Positions 7,610 to 15,871 of a stretch of DNA of 64,000 nt are shown piece after piece (the stretch's first letter is position 1; every line of letters begins with the position of its first letter). The notes beneath the pieces were generated by a model. The model had not been told where the DNA came from and ran no database searches. It saw only the letters and a program-made list of their open reading frames with translations. The DNA comes from Parapedobacter sp. SGR-10 (GTDB taxonomy: Bacteria > Bacteroidota > Bacteroidia > Sphingobacteriales > Sphingobacteriaceae), in contig NZ_JAAJTJ010000002.1 in the NCBI RefSeq assembly GCF_011030405.1, positions 1-64,000 on the forward strand, given 5' to 3'. The translations under genes were made by a program, and so were the position numbers.

Positions 7610-8247
7610 GCGAACAATATATAAAAAATGGCATCTATCTCGTCCTGGATCCGGGTATGGAACTGGATAAGCTACAACAGCAACTCGTAAAAATCAGTGG
7701 CTGTGAATTAAGTGCTATTCAAATCTGGGACAATATGCAGCACTTGCAAGAAGCAGAAATCAATGAAGTATTTGATATTGTCTTCGAAATTTTCGGTGAT
7801 AAAAATATTCCTATACTGATCAACAACAGATGGGAATATCTTAACGACAGGTCTTTTGATGGTGTACATTTTGACCATATTCCGCTGTTTTTCGAGCATA
7901 TCGTTGAGCAGATAAAACGACCTTTTTTGAAAGGGCTGACCTTAAACAACGACCTATCCGTCGTATCGGTCGCTGAAAAATATGGTTTTTCCTACTTTTC
8001 CTTTTGTTCTATGTTTTCGTCTCAGACCAGCAATAGCTGTGAAATAGTCCATCCCGAAACAATCAAAACGTGTAGACAAAAAACAGAGATACCCATTTTT
8101 GTAGCCGGCGGTATTACCCCCCAAAACTTACACCTATTAAATGATCTAGATTACAATGGGGTCGCATTGATCTCTGGAATCATGAAGGCAGAAAATCCTG
8201 TCGAACAACTATCAAAATACACCCAACAACTTAATCTATCAAAATAA
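7606..8247 (+). CDS. ThiE/TenI-like protein with altered active site
   Basis: A 213-residue TIM-barrel protein of the thiamine-phosphate synthase family. The thiazole-phosphate side is kept: AGGI at 167-170 and SGI at 190-192. The pyrophosphate and Mg side is changed. The QxRxK motif reads Q39-I-W41-D-N43, the ND pair reads N73-N74, the GVHLGQED loop is shortened to GVHFDHIP, and TxTK reads S139-Q-T141-S142. By the known ThiE mechanism it should not bind HMP-pyrophosphate normally. It may act like TenI (thiazole tautomerase) or on a different substrate. Start codon overlaps the previous stop (ATGA). The fold call is firm; thiamine-phosphate synthase activity is doubtful. Confidence 0.8.
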   Translation: MSEQYIKNGIYLVLDPGMELDKLQQQLVKISGCELSAIQIWDNMQHLQEAEINEVFDIVFEIFGDKNIPILINNRWEYLNDRSFDGVHFDHIPLFFEHIVEQIKRPFLKGLTLNNDLSVVSVAEKYGFSYFSFCSMFSSQTSNSCEIVHPETIKTCRQKTEIPIFVAGGITPQNLHLLNDLDYNGVALISGIMKAENPVEQLSKYTQQLNLSK

Positions 8248-8519
8248 TGAAACTTCAGACCATACAAGAAAAACTTTGTTGCCCTTTTGACAAAAGCGAC
8301 TTAAACCTAACCGTCATTTCCAAAGACCTACAGGAAAATGTCGTGGAAGGCATCATCCAATGCAAGCAATGTAAACGGGTTTATCCTATTATTAATGGAA
8401 TACCCGTCATGTCTCCGGACGAATACAGAAATTTTGAGCTCGAACGGCCTGTACTGAAGCGTTGGGACAAATATATCGATCCAGAAAAAATAGATCAGTT
8501 TAGGTTATTGAATGAATAG
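8247..8519 (+). CDS. Trm112-like zinc-ribbon protein
   Basis: A 90-residue protein whose first 60 residues match the Trm112/YcaR fold: LCCPFDKSDL at residues 10-19, CKQCKRVYPIINGIPVM at 39-55. Cysteines C11/C12 and the C39-x2-C42 pair could hold zinc. The YPIxxGIPVM segment is diagnostic. Trm112 proteins stabilise and activate SAM methyltransferases, and the operon begins with one, so this is probably its partner. The start shares one base with the preceding stop (TAATG). The last 30 residues, charged and tryptophan-containing, go beyond the usual Trm112 length. Confidence 0.85.
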   Translation: MKLQTIQEKLCCPFDKSDLNLTVISKDLQENVVEGIIQCKQCKRVYPIINGIPVMSPDEYRNFELERPVLKRWDKYIDPEKIDQFRLLNE

Positions 8520-8558
8520 GACAAGACCGATTCTCGACATACATAAGATTTCAATAGG

Positions 8559-8584
8559 AAGAAAGTATTTTATAGTACTTTCTT
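8559..8584. terminator. Hairpin between the TPP operon and dedA
   Basis: aagaaagta at 8559-8567 pairs with tactttctt at 8576-8584 across an 8-base loop. It sits between convergent genes and overlaps the last codons of the DedA gene, so it may end transcripts from both sides. Confidence 0.5.
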
Positions 8585-9229
8585 CTTGTTAAACCTTTCC
8601 TTAAGCACTTCAAATATAATGGGCAGAATGGAAAGAAATATGATCAGTAACACGACTTTGGAAAAATTATCACGGATAATAGGAATATTACCCAGAAAAT
8701 ATCCTGCTAAGGTAATACCAACTACCCACAGCACTGCACCAACGATATTATAGGTCAGGAAAGTACCATAATGCATACGACCTATCCCACCTACAAAGGG
8801 AGCAAGCGTGCGTACAATAGGTACAAAACGAGCAATGACGATAGTTTTGCTCCCATACTTCTCATAAAAAGCATGGGTCTTTTCGATCTGTGCCTCTTTG
8901 ACGACCTGCTTACCAAAAAGTTTGAATTTAGTCACCCGCATTCCAAAATGTTTGCCTATGGAATAGTTAAGCGAATCCCCCATGACCGCAGCCAACAGCA
9001 GAAGGAAGATCATAATCCAGATGTTAAGTTCGTTGGGCTGCGCGGCTAACATTCCGGCCGCAAACAATAAGGAGTCTCCTGGCAAAAAGGGCATGACCAC
9101 CACACCCGTTTCTACAAAAATAATGAGGAACAAGATAAGGTATGTCCAGGTCTGGTAATTATTCACGATCTCCACAAGATGTTTGTCTATATGGAGAATA
9201 AAATCAATAAGCGAATAAATGACTTCCAA
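8570..9229 (-). CDS. DedA family membrane protein
   Basis: A 219-residue inner-membrane protein with several hydrophobic segments. Family signatures are FVETGVVVMPFLPGDSLLFAAG (residues 39-60), GDSLNYSIGKHFG, and FYEKYGSKTIVIARFVPIVRTLAPFVGG, which holds the conserved arginines of the DedA/SNARE-associated fold. DedA proteins are linked to lipid scrambling or transport and membrane homeostasis. The gene is followed 10 bases upstream by dnaN on the same strand but is unlikely to be functionally tied to it. Length is normal. Confidence 0.93.
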   Translation of the reverse strand: MEVIYSLIDFILHIDKHLVEIVNNYQTWTYLILFLIIFVETGVVVMPFLPGDSLLFAAGMLAAQPNELNIWIMIFLLLLAAVMGDSLNYSIGKHFGMRVTKFKLFGKQVVKEAQIEKTHAFYEKYGSKTIVIARFVPIVRTLAPFVGGIGRMHYGTFLTYNIVGAVLWVVGITLAGYFLGNIPIIRDNFSKVVLLIIFLSILPIIFEVLKERFNKKKVL

Positions 9230-9239
9230 AACTGTACGA

Positions 9240-10364
9240 TTAGCCTTGACTATTCAACATAACAGGCATGACCAACATCAGGATATCCTCATGATCCTCT
9301 TTGATGGCAGGCAACAATAACCCTGCCCTGTTTGGAGAGCTCATTTCCAAAACGACCTCTTCACAGGAAAGATTATTGAGCATCTCGACCAAAAACTTCG
9401 CATTGAAGCCTATTTCCATATCTTCCCCTTCAAACTGACAGCTCAACCGCTCATGCGCTTCATTCGAGAAATCCAAATCTTCTGCCGAAATGTGCAATTC
9501 TGAACCGTTGATTTTCAATCTGACCTGATGTGTAGTTTTGTTGGCAAAGATCACGACCCGACGTAATGTATTCAGAAATTGTGATCGGTCTACCGTGAGC
9601 TTGTTGGGATTATTCTGTGGGATGACCGCCTCATAGTCCGGATAACGCTCGTCTACCAAGCGACAGATCAAATGGATGCTGCCAAACTGGAAGAAAGCAT
9701 TGGTGGTATTGTATTCCAGAGAGACTTCGGTATCGTCCGTAGGAAGCGAAGATTTCAGCAAGTGCAGGGCCTTTTTCGGCAGGATGATCGAAGTGGCTTT
9801 TTCAGCCCCCACATCCGTACGACGGTACCGTACCAAACGGTGGGCATCTGTGGCGACAAATGTAATATTCTGTTCGTTGAGCTGAACATATACACCTGAC
9901 ATCGCAGGCCGAAGCTCGTCATTGCTCACGGCAAATATGGTTTTGTTGATCGCTTCCGCCAAAGCAACCCCGGCGATCTTTACCGTAGACACATTCTCTA
10001 CGGTCGGTATCTTCGGAAAATCGTCGGCATTCTCTCCACTCAGCTTATATTTACCATCGCCGGCACTGATCTCAATGGCCAATGTATTGGTATCTACCGA
10101 AAACGCAACTGGCTGATCGGGTAAAGTCTTTAATGTATCTATCAAAATCTTGGACGGCATAGCGACCCGCCCTTCTTCTTTAGCCTCTATAGGCAATGAA
10201 GTGACCATGCTGGTCTGCAAATCCGTTGCCGAAATGGTAAGGGTATTGTCCTTGATTTCAAACAAAAAGTTCTCCAAAATGGGGAGTACCGTGCTGCTGC
10301 TGGATGCTCCGCTAATGGCTTGTAATTGTTTTAGCAATGCTGAAGTAGATACAATAAATCTCAT
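9240..10364 (-). CDS. dnaN: DNA polymerase III sliding clamp (beta)
   Basis: The ring clamp that tethers the replicase to DNA. The 374-residue length and three similar domains fit, with the N-terminus MRFIVSTSALLKQLQAISG and the C-terminus (LLPAIKEDHEDILMLVMPVML) typical of Bacteroidota DnaN. The ATG at 10364 is chosen; a further 9 in-frame codons upstream are not conserved in the family. It sits about 29 kb from the probable origin, not beside dnaA. A clamp-loader subunit is encoded divergently 195 bases away. Confidence 0.97.
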   Translation of the reverse strand: MRFIVSTSALLKQLQAISGASSSSTVLPILENFLFEIKDNTLTISATDLQTSMVTSLPIEAKEEGRVAMPSKILIDTLKTLPDQPVAFSVDTNTLAIEISAGDGKYKLSGENADDFPKIPTVENVSTVKIAGVALAEAINKTIFAVSNDELRPAMSGVYVQLNEQNITFVATDAHRLVRYRRTDVGAEKATSIILPKKALHLLKSSLPTDDTEVSLEYNTTNAFFQFGSIHLICRLVDERYPDYEAVIPQNNPNKLTVDRSQFLNTLRRVVIFANKTTHQVRLKINGSELHISAEDLDFSNEAHERLSCQFEGEDMEIGFNAKFLVEMLNNLSCEEVVLEMSSPNRAGLLLPAIKEDHEDILMLVMPVMLNSQG

Positions 10365-10558
10365 TTCTTGATTTGATATTTTTACATGCAATAATACGCA
10401 AAAGAATCTATATTTTATAAACTCTGTTTGCTTTAATTCTAAGACACTCTTAGCAATCCGCAGATGACGCGGATTGAAACCGCACCTGCGATAGGCAGGT
10501 CTCGATAAATTCGTTTTTATATGAAAACGAATTTATCTAAGTTTGTACAATTCAAGAT

Positions 10559-11704
10559 ATGCGGTTTAAAGAGATTGTAGGACATCAGAGCATCAAAGAA
10601 CAATTGGTCAACACGGTAAAAAACAACCGTGTGAGCCATGCACAGCTATTTCTCGGCCCCGAAGGATCGGGTAGTCTGGCGCTAGCAGTGGCCTACGCTC
10701 AATATATCAATTGCGAAAACCGATTGGAAAACGACAGCTGTGGCCAATGTCCTTCCTGCCGCAAATACGACAAACTCATCCATCCTGATCTGCACTTCTC
10801 CTATCCCTTCTTTGCAAAGGGAGCAGAAGACGTCGCCACCAATTACATTGAATCCTGGCGGCAGGCTTTTCTATCCAATCCCTATCTAGGGCTGGACCAC
10901 TGGCGACAACAATTGGAAGCGGGCAATAAGCAAGCCAATATCAATATAGCCGAGGCACACGACATCATCAAAAAACTGAGTCTGAAAGCCTTCGAAGCCG
11001 AATACAAGGTGTTGATCATGTGGTTGCCCGAATACCTGGACATACAGGGCAACGCTCTGCTGAAGCTCATCGAAGAACCTCCCGCAAAAACATTGTTTCT
11101 GCTCGTAGCTGAAAATCAGGACAAGATCATCAACACGATCATTTCAAGGACCCAGCTTACCAAAATAAACAAGCTGCACCATGACGAAATGAAGAGTTAT
11201 CTTGTGGAGGAAAAAAACCTTGACCCTGCCAAAGCCAACGAAATCGCTTTCATCGCCGACGGCAATATCCAGCAGGCGCTCGACCTGCTTCATCAGCATG
11301 GCGAAAACGAGACTTTTGCCCTATTGGTCCAATGGCTGCGCTTCATTGTGACCGACAATGGGCTAGAACTTATCGGCCTGTGTGAGGATAAACTTTCAAA
11401 ATTAGGCCGTGAAAATCAAAAAAGTTTCTTACTTTATGCCATCAATATGATGAGACAGATTATTTTAATGCAACAAGGTCTCAAAGAATTGGTATTTTTG
11501 CAGCAGGAAGAGTTGGCTTTTGTAGAAAAATTTAGTGGACTATTCCAATTTGAACAGTTACAGCATGCCGTAGAGTTGTTGGAAAAAGCGCATTATGGCA
11601 TAGAAAGAAATGGTAATCCTAAAATATTATTTTTAGATTTATCTTTGCAATTGGTGTTATTGTTCAAATATCAAACGTTCCCGAAAGGGGCTCAATATAT
11701 ATAA
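10559..11704 (+). CDS. holB: DNA polymerase III clamp-loader delta' subunit
   Basis: A 381-residue AAA+ clamp-loader protein. The Walker A position reads GPEGSGSL (33-40) with no lysine, the normal state for a delta' subunit that does not hydrolyse ATP. Four cysteines (C52, C61, C64, C67) form the zinc module CGQCPSC of this family. KLIEEPPAKTLFLL and the sensor ISRTQ are also seen. It heads an apparent operon with ricT (9-base gap), gldH and lpxK, an arrangement I associate with Bacteroidota. Divergence from dnaN puts two replisome genes back to back. Confidence 0.92.
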   Translation: MRFKEIVGHQSIKEQLVNTVKNNRVSHAQLFLGPEGSGSLALAVAYAQYINCENRLENDSCGQCPSCRKYDKLIHPDLHFSYPFFAKGAEDVATNYIESWRQAFLSNPYLGLDHWRQQLEAGNKQANINIAEAHDIIKKLSLKAFEAEYKVLIMWLPEYLDIQGNALLKLIEEPPAKTLFLLVAENQDKIINTIISRTQLTKINKLHHDEMKSYLVEEKNLDPAKANEIAFIADGNIQQALDLLHQHGENETFALLVQWLRFIVTDNGLELIGLCEDKLSKLGRENQKSFLLYAINMMRQIILMQQGLKELVFLQQEELAFVEKFSGLFQFEQLQHAVELLEKAHYGIERNGNPKILFLDLSLQLVLLFKYQTFPKGAQYI

Positions 11705-11713
11705 AAGGAAAAT

Positions 11714-13072
11714 ATGGGATGTGGCAGTTGCTCATCCGGAGGTTGTGGTAGTAGTAGCAAATTAGGCACGGTACCCGCAGGTTGCAACAACAATGGCTCC
11801 TGCATGACCAGCGGATGTAATAAATTAGATGTATATGACTGGCTTTCCGACATGGATTTGCCATCAAATTATAAACCGTTCGATATTGTAGAGGTACGCT
11901 TCAAAGGCTCTCGAAAGGATTTTTATGTCAACAAGGACAATATTTATCTGGAGATGGGCGAAATGGTTGCGGTAGAACCTTCTACAGGCGGATACGATAT
12001 TGGACACGTTTCGCTCACGGGAGAGCTTGTGCGCTTACAGCTCAAAAAAAACAACGTGAGCCCTGAGTCTGTGGTCAAAAAGATTTATCGCAAGGCCAAC
12101 GAAGCCGATGTCGCCAAATTCAACGCCGCCAAAGATCTGGAATGGGAGACGATGCACCGCGCGCGCAAACTGGCACTGGATCTGGGGCTATCCATGAAGA
12201 TTTCGGATGTTGACTATCAAGGCGACAAGACCAAAGCTACTTTCTATTATACTGCCGACGGCCGTGTAGATTTTCGTGAACTCATCAAGCGGATGGCCGA
12301 AGCATTTCGTATCCGTATCGAAATGCGGCAGATCGGTATGCGGCAGGAAGCCAGCAGGCTCGGGGGTATAGGATCCTGTGGACGGGAACTGTGCTGCTCC
12401 ACATGGCTGACAGACTTCAAGACTGTCTCTACCTCGGCCGCACGATACCAGAATCTATCGTTGAATACGCTCAAGCTGGCCGGACAATGTGGCAAGCTCA
12501 AGTGCTGCCTCAACTATGAGCTGGATAGCTATATGGATGCACTCAAAGATATCCCTAACGATGTAGACCGTATCGAGACCCTCAGCGGTGTCGCTTATCT
12601 ACAGAAGACGGATATTTTCAAAAAAACAATGTGGTTCTCTTATCCCGGGGCTGAAAACTGGATTCCATTGACGGTAGCCAAAGTCAAAGAACTCGTGGCA
12701 CAAAACAAAGGTGGAGTCAAGCCCGAAGCACTGGAATATACACCCCAGCAGACTGAAACCAAAAAACCAATCGTTTTTGACTATGAGAATGTAGTAGGGC
12801 AAGATAGCCTAACGCGTCTGGATGATCGGAATAAAAAGAAGAAAAAGAAAAAGAGCAAACCTAAACAGTCAAACAACAGGCAGGAAAACAATACACCTGC
12901 TTCAAACGGCAATCAAGGCAAAGCTGCTTCTAAGGACAAACATGATCCAACTGCTGCGATAGCCGAACAAAGCAACGCTGCCAAAGGAGGGGAACAACGC
13001 AAAAAAAGAAGGTTCAACAATAACCGAAACAGGAATAAAAACGACCAGAAACCAAATAAAGGCAGCGAATAA
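11714..13072 (+). CDS. ricT: PSP1/RicT-like regulatory protein
   Basis: A 452-residue protein with a cysteine-rich N-terminus (MGCGSCSSGGCGSSS and further Cys to about residue 35), a PSP1 C-terminal domain core (residues about 50-290, including GSCGRELCCSTWL and LAGQCGKLKCCLNYE) and a long lysine/asparagine-rich low-complexity tail from about 370. RicT (YaaT) in Firmicutes acts with RicA/RicF in RNase Y-dependent mRNA maturation and binds Fe-S clusters. In Bacteroidota the family is conserved next to holB, but its role is not established. The tail and N-terminal cysteines are extra compared with the Bacillus protein. Confidence 0.85.
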   Translation: MGCGSCSSGGCGSSSKLGTVPAGCNNNGSCMTSGCNKLDVYDWLSDMDLPSNYKPFDIVEVRFKGSRKDFYVNKDNIYLEMGEMVAVEPSTGGYDIGHVSLTGELVRLQLKKNNVSPESVVKKIYRKANEADVAKFNAAKDLEWETMHRARKLALDLGLSMKISDVDYQGDKTKATFYYTADGRVDFRELIKRMAEAFRIRIEMRQIGMRQEASRLGGIGSCGRELCCSTWLTDFKTVSTSAARYQNLSLNTLKLAGQCGKLKCCLNYELDSYMDALKDIPNDVDRIETLSGVAYLQKTDIFKKTMWFSYPGAENWIPLTVAKVKELVAQNKGGVKPEALEYTPQQTETKKPIVFDYENVVGQDSLTRLDDRNKKKKKKKSKPKQSNNRQENNTPASNGNQGKAASKDKHDPTAAIAEQSNAAKGGEQRKKRRFNNNRNRNKNDQKPNKGSE

Positions 13073-13084
13073 AAGGATATTACA

Positions 13085-13552
13085 ATGAAAAAGTTTGTCT
13101 ATATTTTTTTTGTGTGGTTTACCTTTTTCTTCACTCTTTCCTGTGAATACGATGCCTTCTATGAACAGAACAAAGCGATAGCGGGCAGGTCTTGGACGTA
13201 TCAGGACATTCCTGAATTTCCGGTACATATCACAGATAAGAATGCCAAATATGATATATTCATCAATCTAAGGCATAGCTCTGGATATGATTTTTCCAAT
13301 ATTTTCGTACTCCTCCATCAAAAAGGACCACAATTGGCCGACACAACTTACCGTGAGGAGATCCCTCTCGCCCAACTGGATGGACGCTGGCTAGGTAGAT
13401 CGGCAGGTGGCCTGTACGAAATACAGTATCTTGCGTATCCAAATTTTGTCTTTCCCGATACAGGAATCTATACATTTGGTATCGAACAAAATATGCGGCA
13501 AAATCCGCTGACGGACATTTCGGATGTGGGTATCAAACTCATAAAAAAATGA
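13085..13552 (+). CDS. gldH: GldH gliding motility lipoprotein
   Basis: A 155-residue lipoprotein: signal peptide with a lipobox ending LSCEYDAFYEQ (Cys near residue 20), followed by a compact beta-rich domain (SWTYQDIPEFPVHITDKNAKYDIFINLRHSSGYDFSN). GldH is one of the Gld proteins tied to gliding and type IX secretion in Flavobacterium. Many non-gliding Sphingobacteria keep gldH between ricT and lpxK, as here; the start overlaps nothing upstream (12-base gap), and its stop overlaps the lpxK start by 4 bases. Function in this organism is not certain. Confidence 0.88.
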   Translation: MKKFVYIFFVWFTFFFTLSCEYDAFYEQNKAIAGRSWTYQDIPEFPVHITDKNAKYDIFINLRHSSGYDFSNIFVLLHQKGPQLADTTYREEIPLAQLDGRWLGRSAGGLYEIQYLAYPNFVFPDTGIYTFGIEQNMRQNPLTDISDVGIKLIKK

Positions 13553-14595
13553 TTACCCTGATCCGGTGGATACTATGGCCTGTCAGCCTTATCTATCAGT
13601 GTATCGTATGGATCCGAAACCTATGTTACGACAGGGGGATCTTCAAAAGTACCACTTTCGATATACCGACCATCGTCATCGGCAATCTGGCTGTTGGAGG
13701 AACAGGCAAAAGTCCGATGACAGAATACCTCATCAACCTGCTTTCTCCACACTATCGACTAGCCACCTTGAGTCGGGGGTATGGCAGGAAAACAAAAGGT
13801 TTTTATTATGTACAGACCGATTCGGAAGCTTTGCAGGTCGGGGATGAACCTCTACAATTCAAAAGGAAATTTCCCCATATTACTGTAGCTGTATCCGAAG
13901 ACCGCTGTGCAGGCGTGCGGCAGATCATGGACAGTCATGACCTCATACTATTGGATGATGCCTATCAGCACCGCAAACTAAAGCCCGGTTTCTCTATTCT
14001 GCTATTGGAATACCGTTCACTCCACAGACCTGTATTGATGCTTCCTACAGGAGATTTTAGGGATAATTTTTCAGCTATACGACGTGCTGACCTAATTGTC
14101 ATCACCAAATGTCCAGATCATATCACTACTGAACATAAAAGACATATCGAGCAAAAAATCAAAAAGTACAGTGCCGCCCCCATCTTGTACACACGTATAG
14201 CGTATGACACCCCATTGGACAAAATTGGCAAGGCTATCCAATCGGATATAGTCGGGATGGACACCCTTTTGTTCTGTGGTATTGCAAATCCCAAACCTTT
14301 GATAGCCTATTTAGAAAGCAAAGGAAACAAGGTGCATCCCATCCTATACCGTGATCACCACAATTTTACCGAAAAAGATTACAGCCATATCAAGCAGGCT
14401 TACGAAAGGATGTCTTCCTCAAATAAACTTCTGTTGACCACCGAAAAAGATTTTCAACGATTGGATATTATGGTATTTGAGAACTATCCCTTAGGCTACA
14501 TTCCCATCAAGACCACTTTCTTCGATGAGGACGACAAAATTTTTGACAATGCTGTCCAAAACTACGTACAGCAGCACTTTGTAAACAAACCTTAA
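13549..14595 (+). CDS. lpxK: Tetraacyldisaccharide 4'-kinase
   Basis: LpxK phosphorylates the lipid A disaccharide at the 4' position at the inner membrane. The protein is 348 residues. The N-terminal membrane helix is followed by the P-loop GNLAVGGTGKSP (45-56), and further motifs are LSRGYGRKTKGF, VGDEPLQF, and LLDDAYQHRKL, all typical. Start overlaps the gldH stop (ATGA). Its presence indicates a standard Raetz-pathway lipid A and a Gram-negative outer membrane. Confidence 0.97.
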   Translation: MITLIRWILWPVSLIYQCIVWIRNLCYDRGIFKSTTFDIPTIVIGNLAVGGTGKSPMTEYLINLLSPHYRLATLSRGYGRKTKGFYYVQTDSEALQVGDEPLQFKRKFPHITVAVSEDRCAGVRQIMDSHDLILLDDAYQHRKLKPGFSILLLEYRSLHRPVLMLPTGDFRDNFSAIRRADLIVITKCPDHITTEHKRHIEQKIKKYSAAPILYTRIAYDTPLDKIGKAIQSDIVGMDTLLFCGIANPKPLIAYLESKGNKVHPILYRDHHNFTEKDYSHIKQAYERMSSSNKLLLTTEKDFQRLDIMVFENYPLGYIPIKTTFFDEDDKIFDNAVQNYVQQHFVNKP

Positions 14596-14672
14596 CAAAG
14601 GTTAAACATTTGATAATTAGTTCTTTTCTATCAAAATAATGTTCAACTTTATATAAATAAAAATAGAACGTT

Positions 14673-15059
14673 ATGAAAAATTTCATGTTAACACTCACGC
14701 TTGCATTCTTATCTTTGACCGTCACGATAGCCCAAGAACAAAGACCGGGAAGACAAGTAGACAACCCAGAGGAGAGAGCTAGAATGGAGGTACAACGCCT
14801 GCATAAAGACCTTGACTTGAGTCAGACCCAGCAGGATTCCATCCTGAACTATTTGCTGACAGCGAATAAAGAACAGCAGCAGCTAAGAAAACAGTCAGGG
14901 GGTGACAGACAGGCGGCATTCGAAAAGATGCGTGCACAACGCGAAGTCAGAACAGCCAAAATAAAATCTTACCTCACCAGTGAACAGGTAGGAAAATATG
15001 AGGATCTGCTTAAGAAAAGACAGGAAAACAGATCTCAGCAACGAAAGAATAACCTGTAA
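14673..15059 (+). CDS. Small secreted helical protein (Spy/CpxP-like)
   Basis: A 128-residue protein with a signal peptide (cleavage likely after TIAQ, residue about 20) and a highly charged helical body rich in Q, E, K and R, including LHKDLDLSQTQQDSILNYLL and LTSEQVGKYEDLLKKR. The LSxxQ ... LTxEQ pattern is that of small periplasmic Spy/CpxP-type or DUF4890-like helical proteins. A second protein of the same kind follows at 15249, which suggests duplication. No enzyme residues are visible. A stress or chaperone role is a guess from composition. Confidence 0.65.
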   Translation: MKNFMLTLTLAFLSLTVTIAQEQRPGRQVDNPEERARMEVQRLHKDLDLSQTQQDSILNYLLTANKEQQQLRKQSGGDRQAAFEKMRAQREVRTAKIKSYLTSEQVGKYEDLLKKRQENRSQQRKNNL

Positions 15060-15067
15060 ACAATTCT

Positions 15068-15117
15068 CCGGCACAAAGGAAAGGCCTGGCTATAGTCAGG
15101 CCTTTCCTTTGTGCCGG
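15068..15117 (+). terminator. Long GC-rich hairpin after the Spy-like gene
   Basis: Twenty-one-base perfect arms (ccggcacaaaggaaaggcctg at 15068-15088; complement at 15097-15117) around an 8-base loop, 9 bases after the stop codon. A strong stem, but no T-run follows, so it may act as a mRNA 3'-end stabiliser as well as a terminator. Confidence 0.65.
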
Positions 15118-15248
15118 TTCCCACTTCATGGGCCTAATAATGCTAATTTGTCAGTAACCAATATAATTAGCACAATATTTGAAGTGTCTTGCCTGTTAAT
15201 ATATAAGGTTAAAAACAATAATAGTTTTAAACTTTAAATCTGTAAGCA

Positions 15249-15593
15249 ATGAAAAAATTAATTTTAACAGGATTAGGTTTCTTGTTCGCCATCACGCTGG
15301 CACTAGCCCAAGAAGTTGACGTAGAACAAAAAACAAAAGAAACCATAGCTACTCTGGCAGAAAAATTAACCCTTAGCGATGAGCAGCAAGCCACTATCTA
15401 TCCTGTTGTTTTAGAAGCAAAAATAACCAAATATGCGCTTAAAGCGGACACAGCTTTATCCTTTCAGGAACTACAGCAACAGCTCCACAAATTGAAAGAA
15501 GGGTCAAACAACAGAATCATGGAACAATTGAACGATAAACAAAAAGAACAATTCAAAAAATACCTCGCGGAACGTAAAAGCAAGGAAGACTAA
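15249..15593 (+). CDS. Small secreted helical protein, paralogue of 14673
   Basis: A 114-residue protein with a signal peptide (MKKLILTGLGFLFAITLALAQ) and a charged helical body. ATLAEKLTLSDEQQATIYPVV and MEQLNDKQKEQFKKYLAERK repeat the LTxxQ ... LNxxQ..F..YL layout of the preceding gene's product, so the two are probably paralogues. Strong hairpins separate and follow the two genes, so they may be transcribed independently. No catalytic residue is recognisable; the role is unknown, with a periplasmic location likely. Confidence 0.65.
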   Translation: MKKLILTGLGFLFAITLALAQEVDVEQKTKETIATLAEKLTLSDEQQATIYPVVLEAKITKYALKADTALSFQELQQQLHKLKEGSNNRIMEQLNDKQKEQFKKYLAERKSKED

Positions 15594-15606
15594 TAAGGGT
15601 TGATTT

Positions 15607-15646
15607 ATAAAAGAGGGGATCGAAAATTTTCGATCCCCTCTTTTAT
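15607..15646 (+). terminator. Intrinsic terminator
   Basis: A 20-base perfect palindrome arm (ataaaagaggggatcgaaaa) repeated as its complement, ending in ttttat. It lies 14 bases after the stop of the 15249 gene and is a textbook stem with an A/T-rich base. Confidence 0.85.
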
Positions 15647-15699
15647 ACAACATTTAATGCTTTTCATAAATTAAACACCATAAATACGTTTTTTACTGC

Positions 15700-15707
15700 T
15701 ACTTTTG
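15700..15707 (+). promoter_or_regulatory. Possible Bacteroidota -7 promoter element for gcvT
   Basis: The octamer TACTTTTG fits the TAnnTTTG -7 element used by the Bacteroidota primary sigma factor. It lies about 165 bases before the gcvT start. The -33 TTG element is not clear, so this is a tentative call. Confidence 0.35.
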
Positions 15708-15871
15708 CAACAGGATTTTACGACATTAAAATCAATATGTGTAAACACGCTCTTCAAAGGTCTACAAAAGTCGTGGACAAGAGGGCCCGATAACGGTAAA
15801 AATTTATAATAATGAAATCTGCCTGTGGAGACGGGCAAGATTCATTGCCATTGAGAAAACAATTTATGATA

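Noticed and set aside
15708..15871. Glycine riboswitch before gcvT
   Set aside because: The conserved aptamer blocks of the glycine riboswitch are not present; kept only as an unknown leader.
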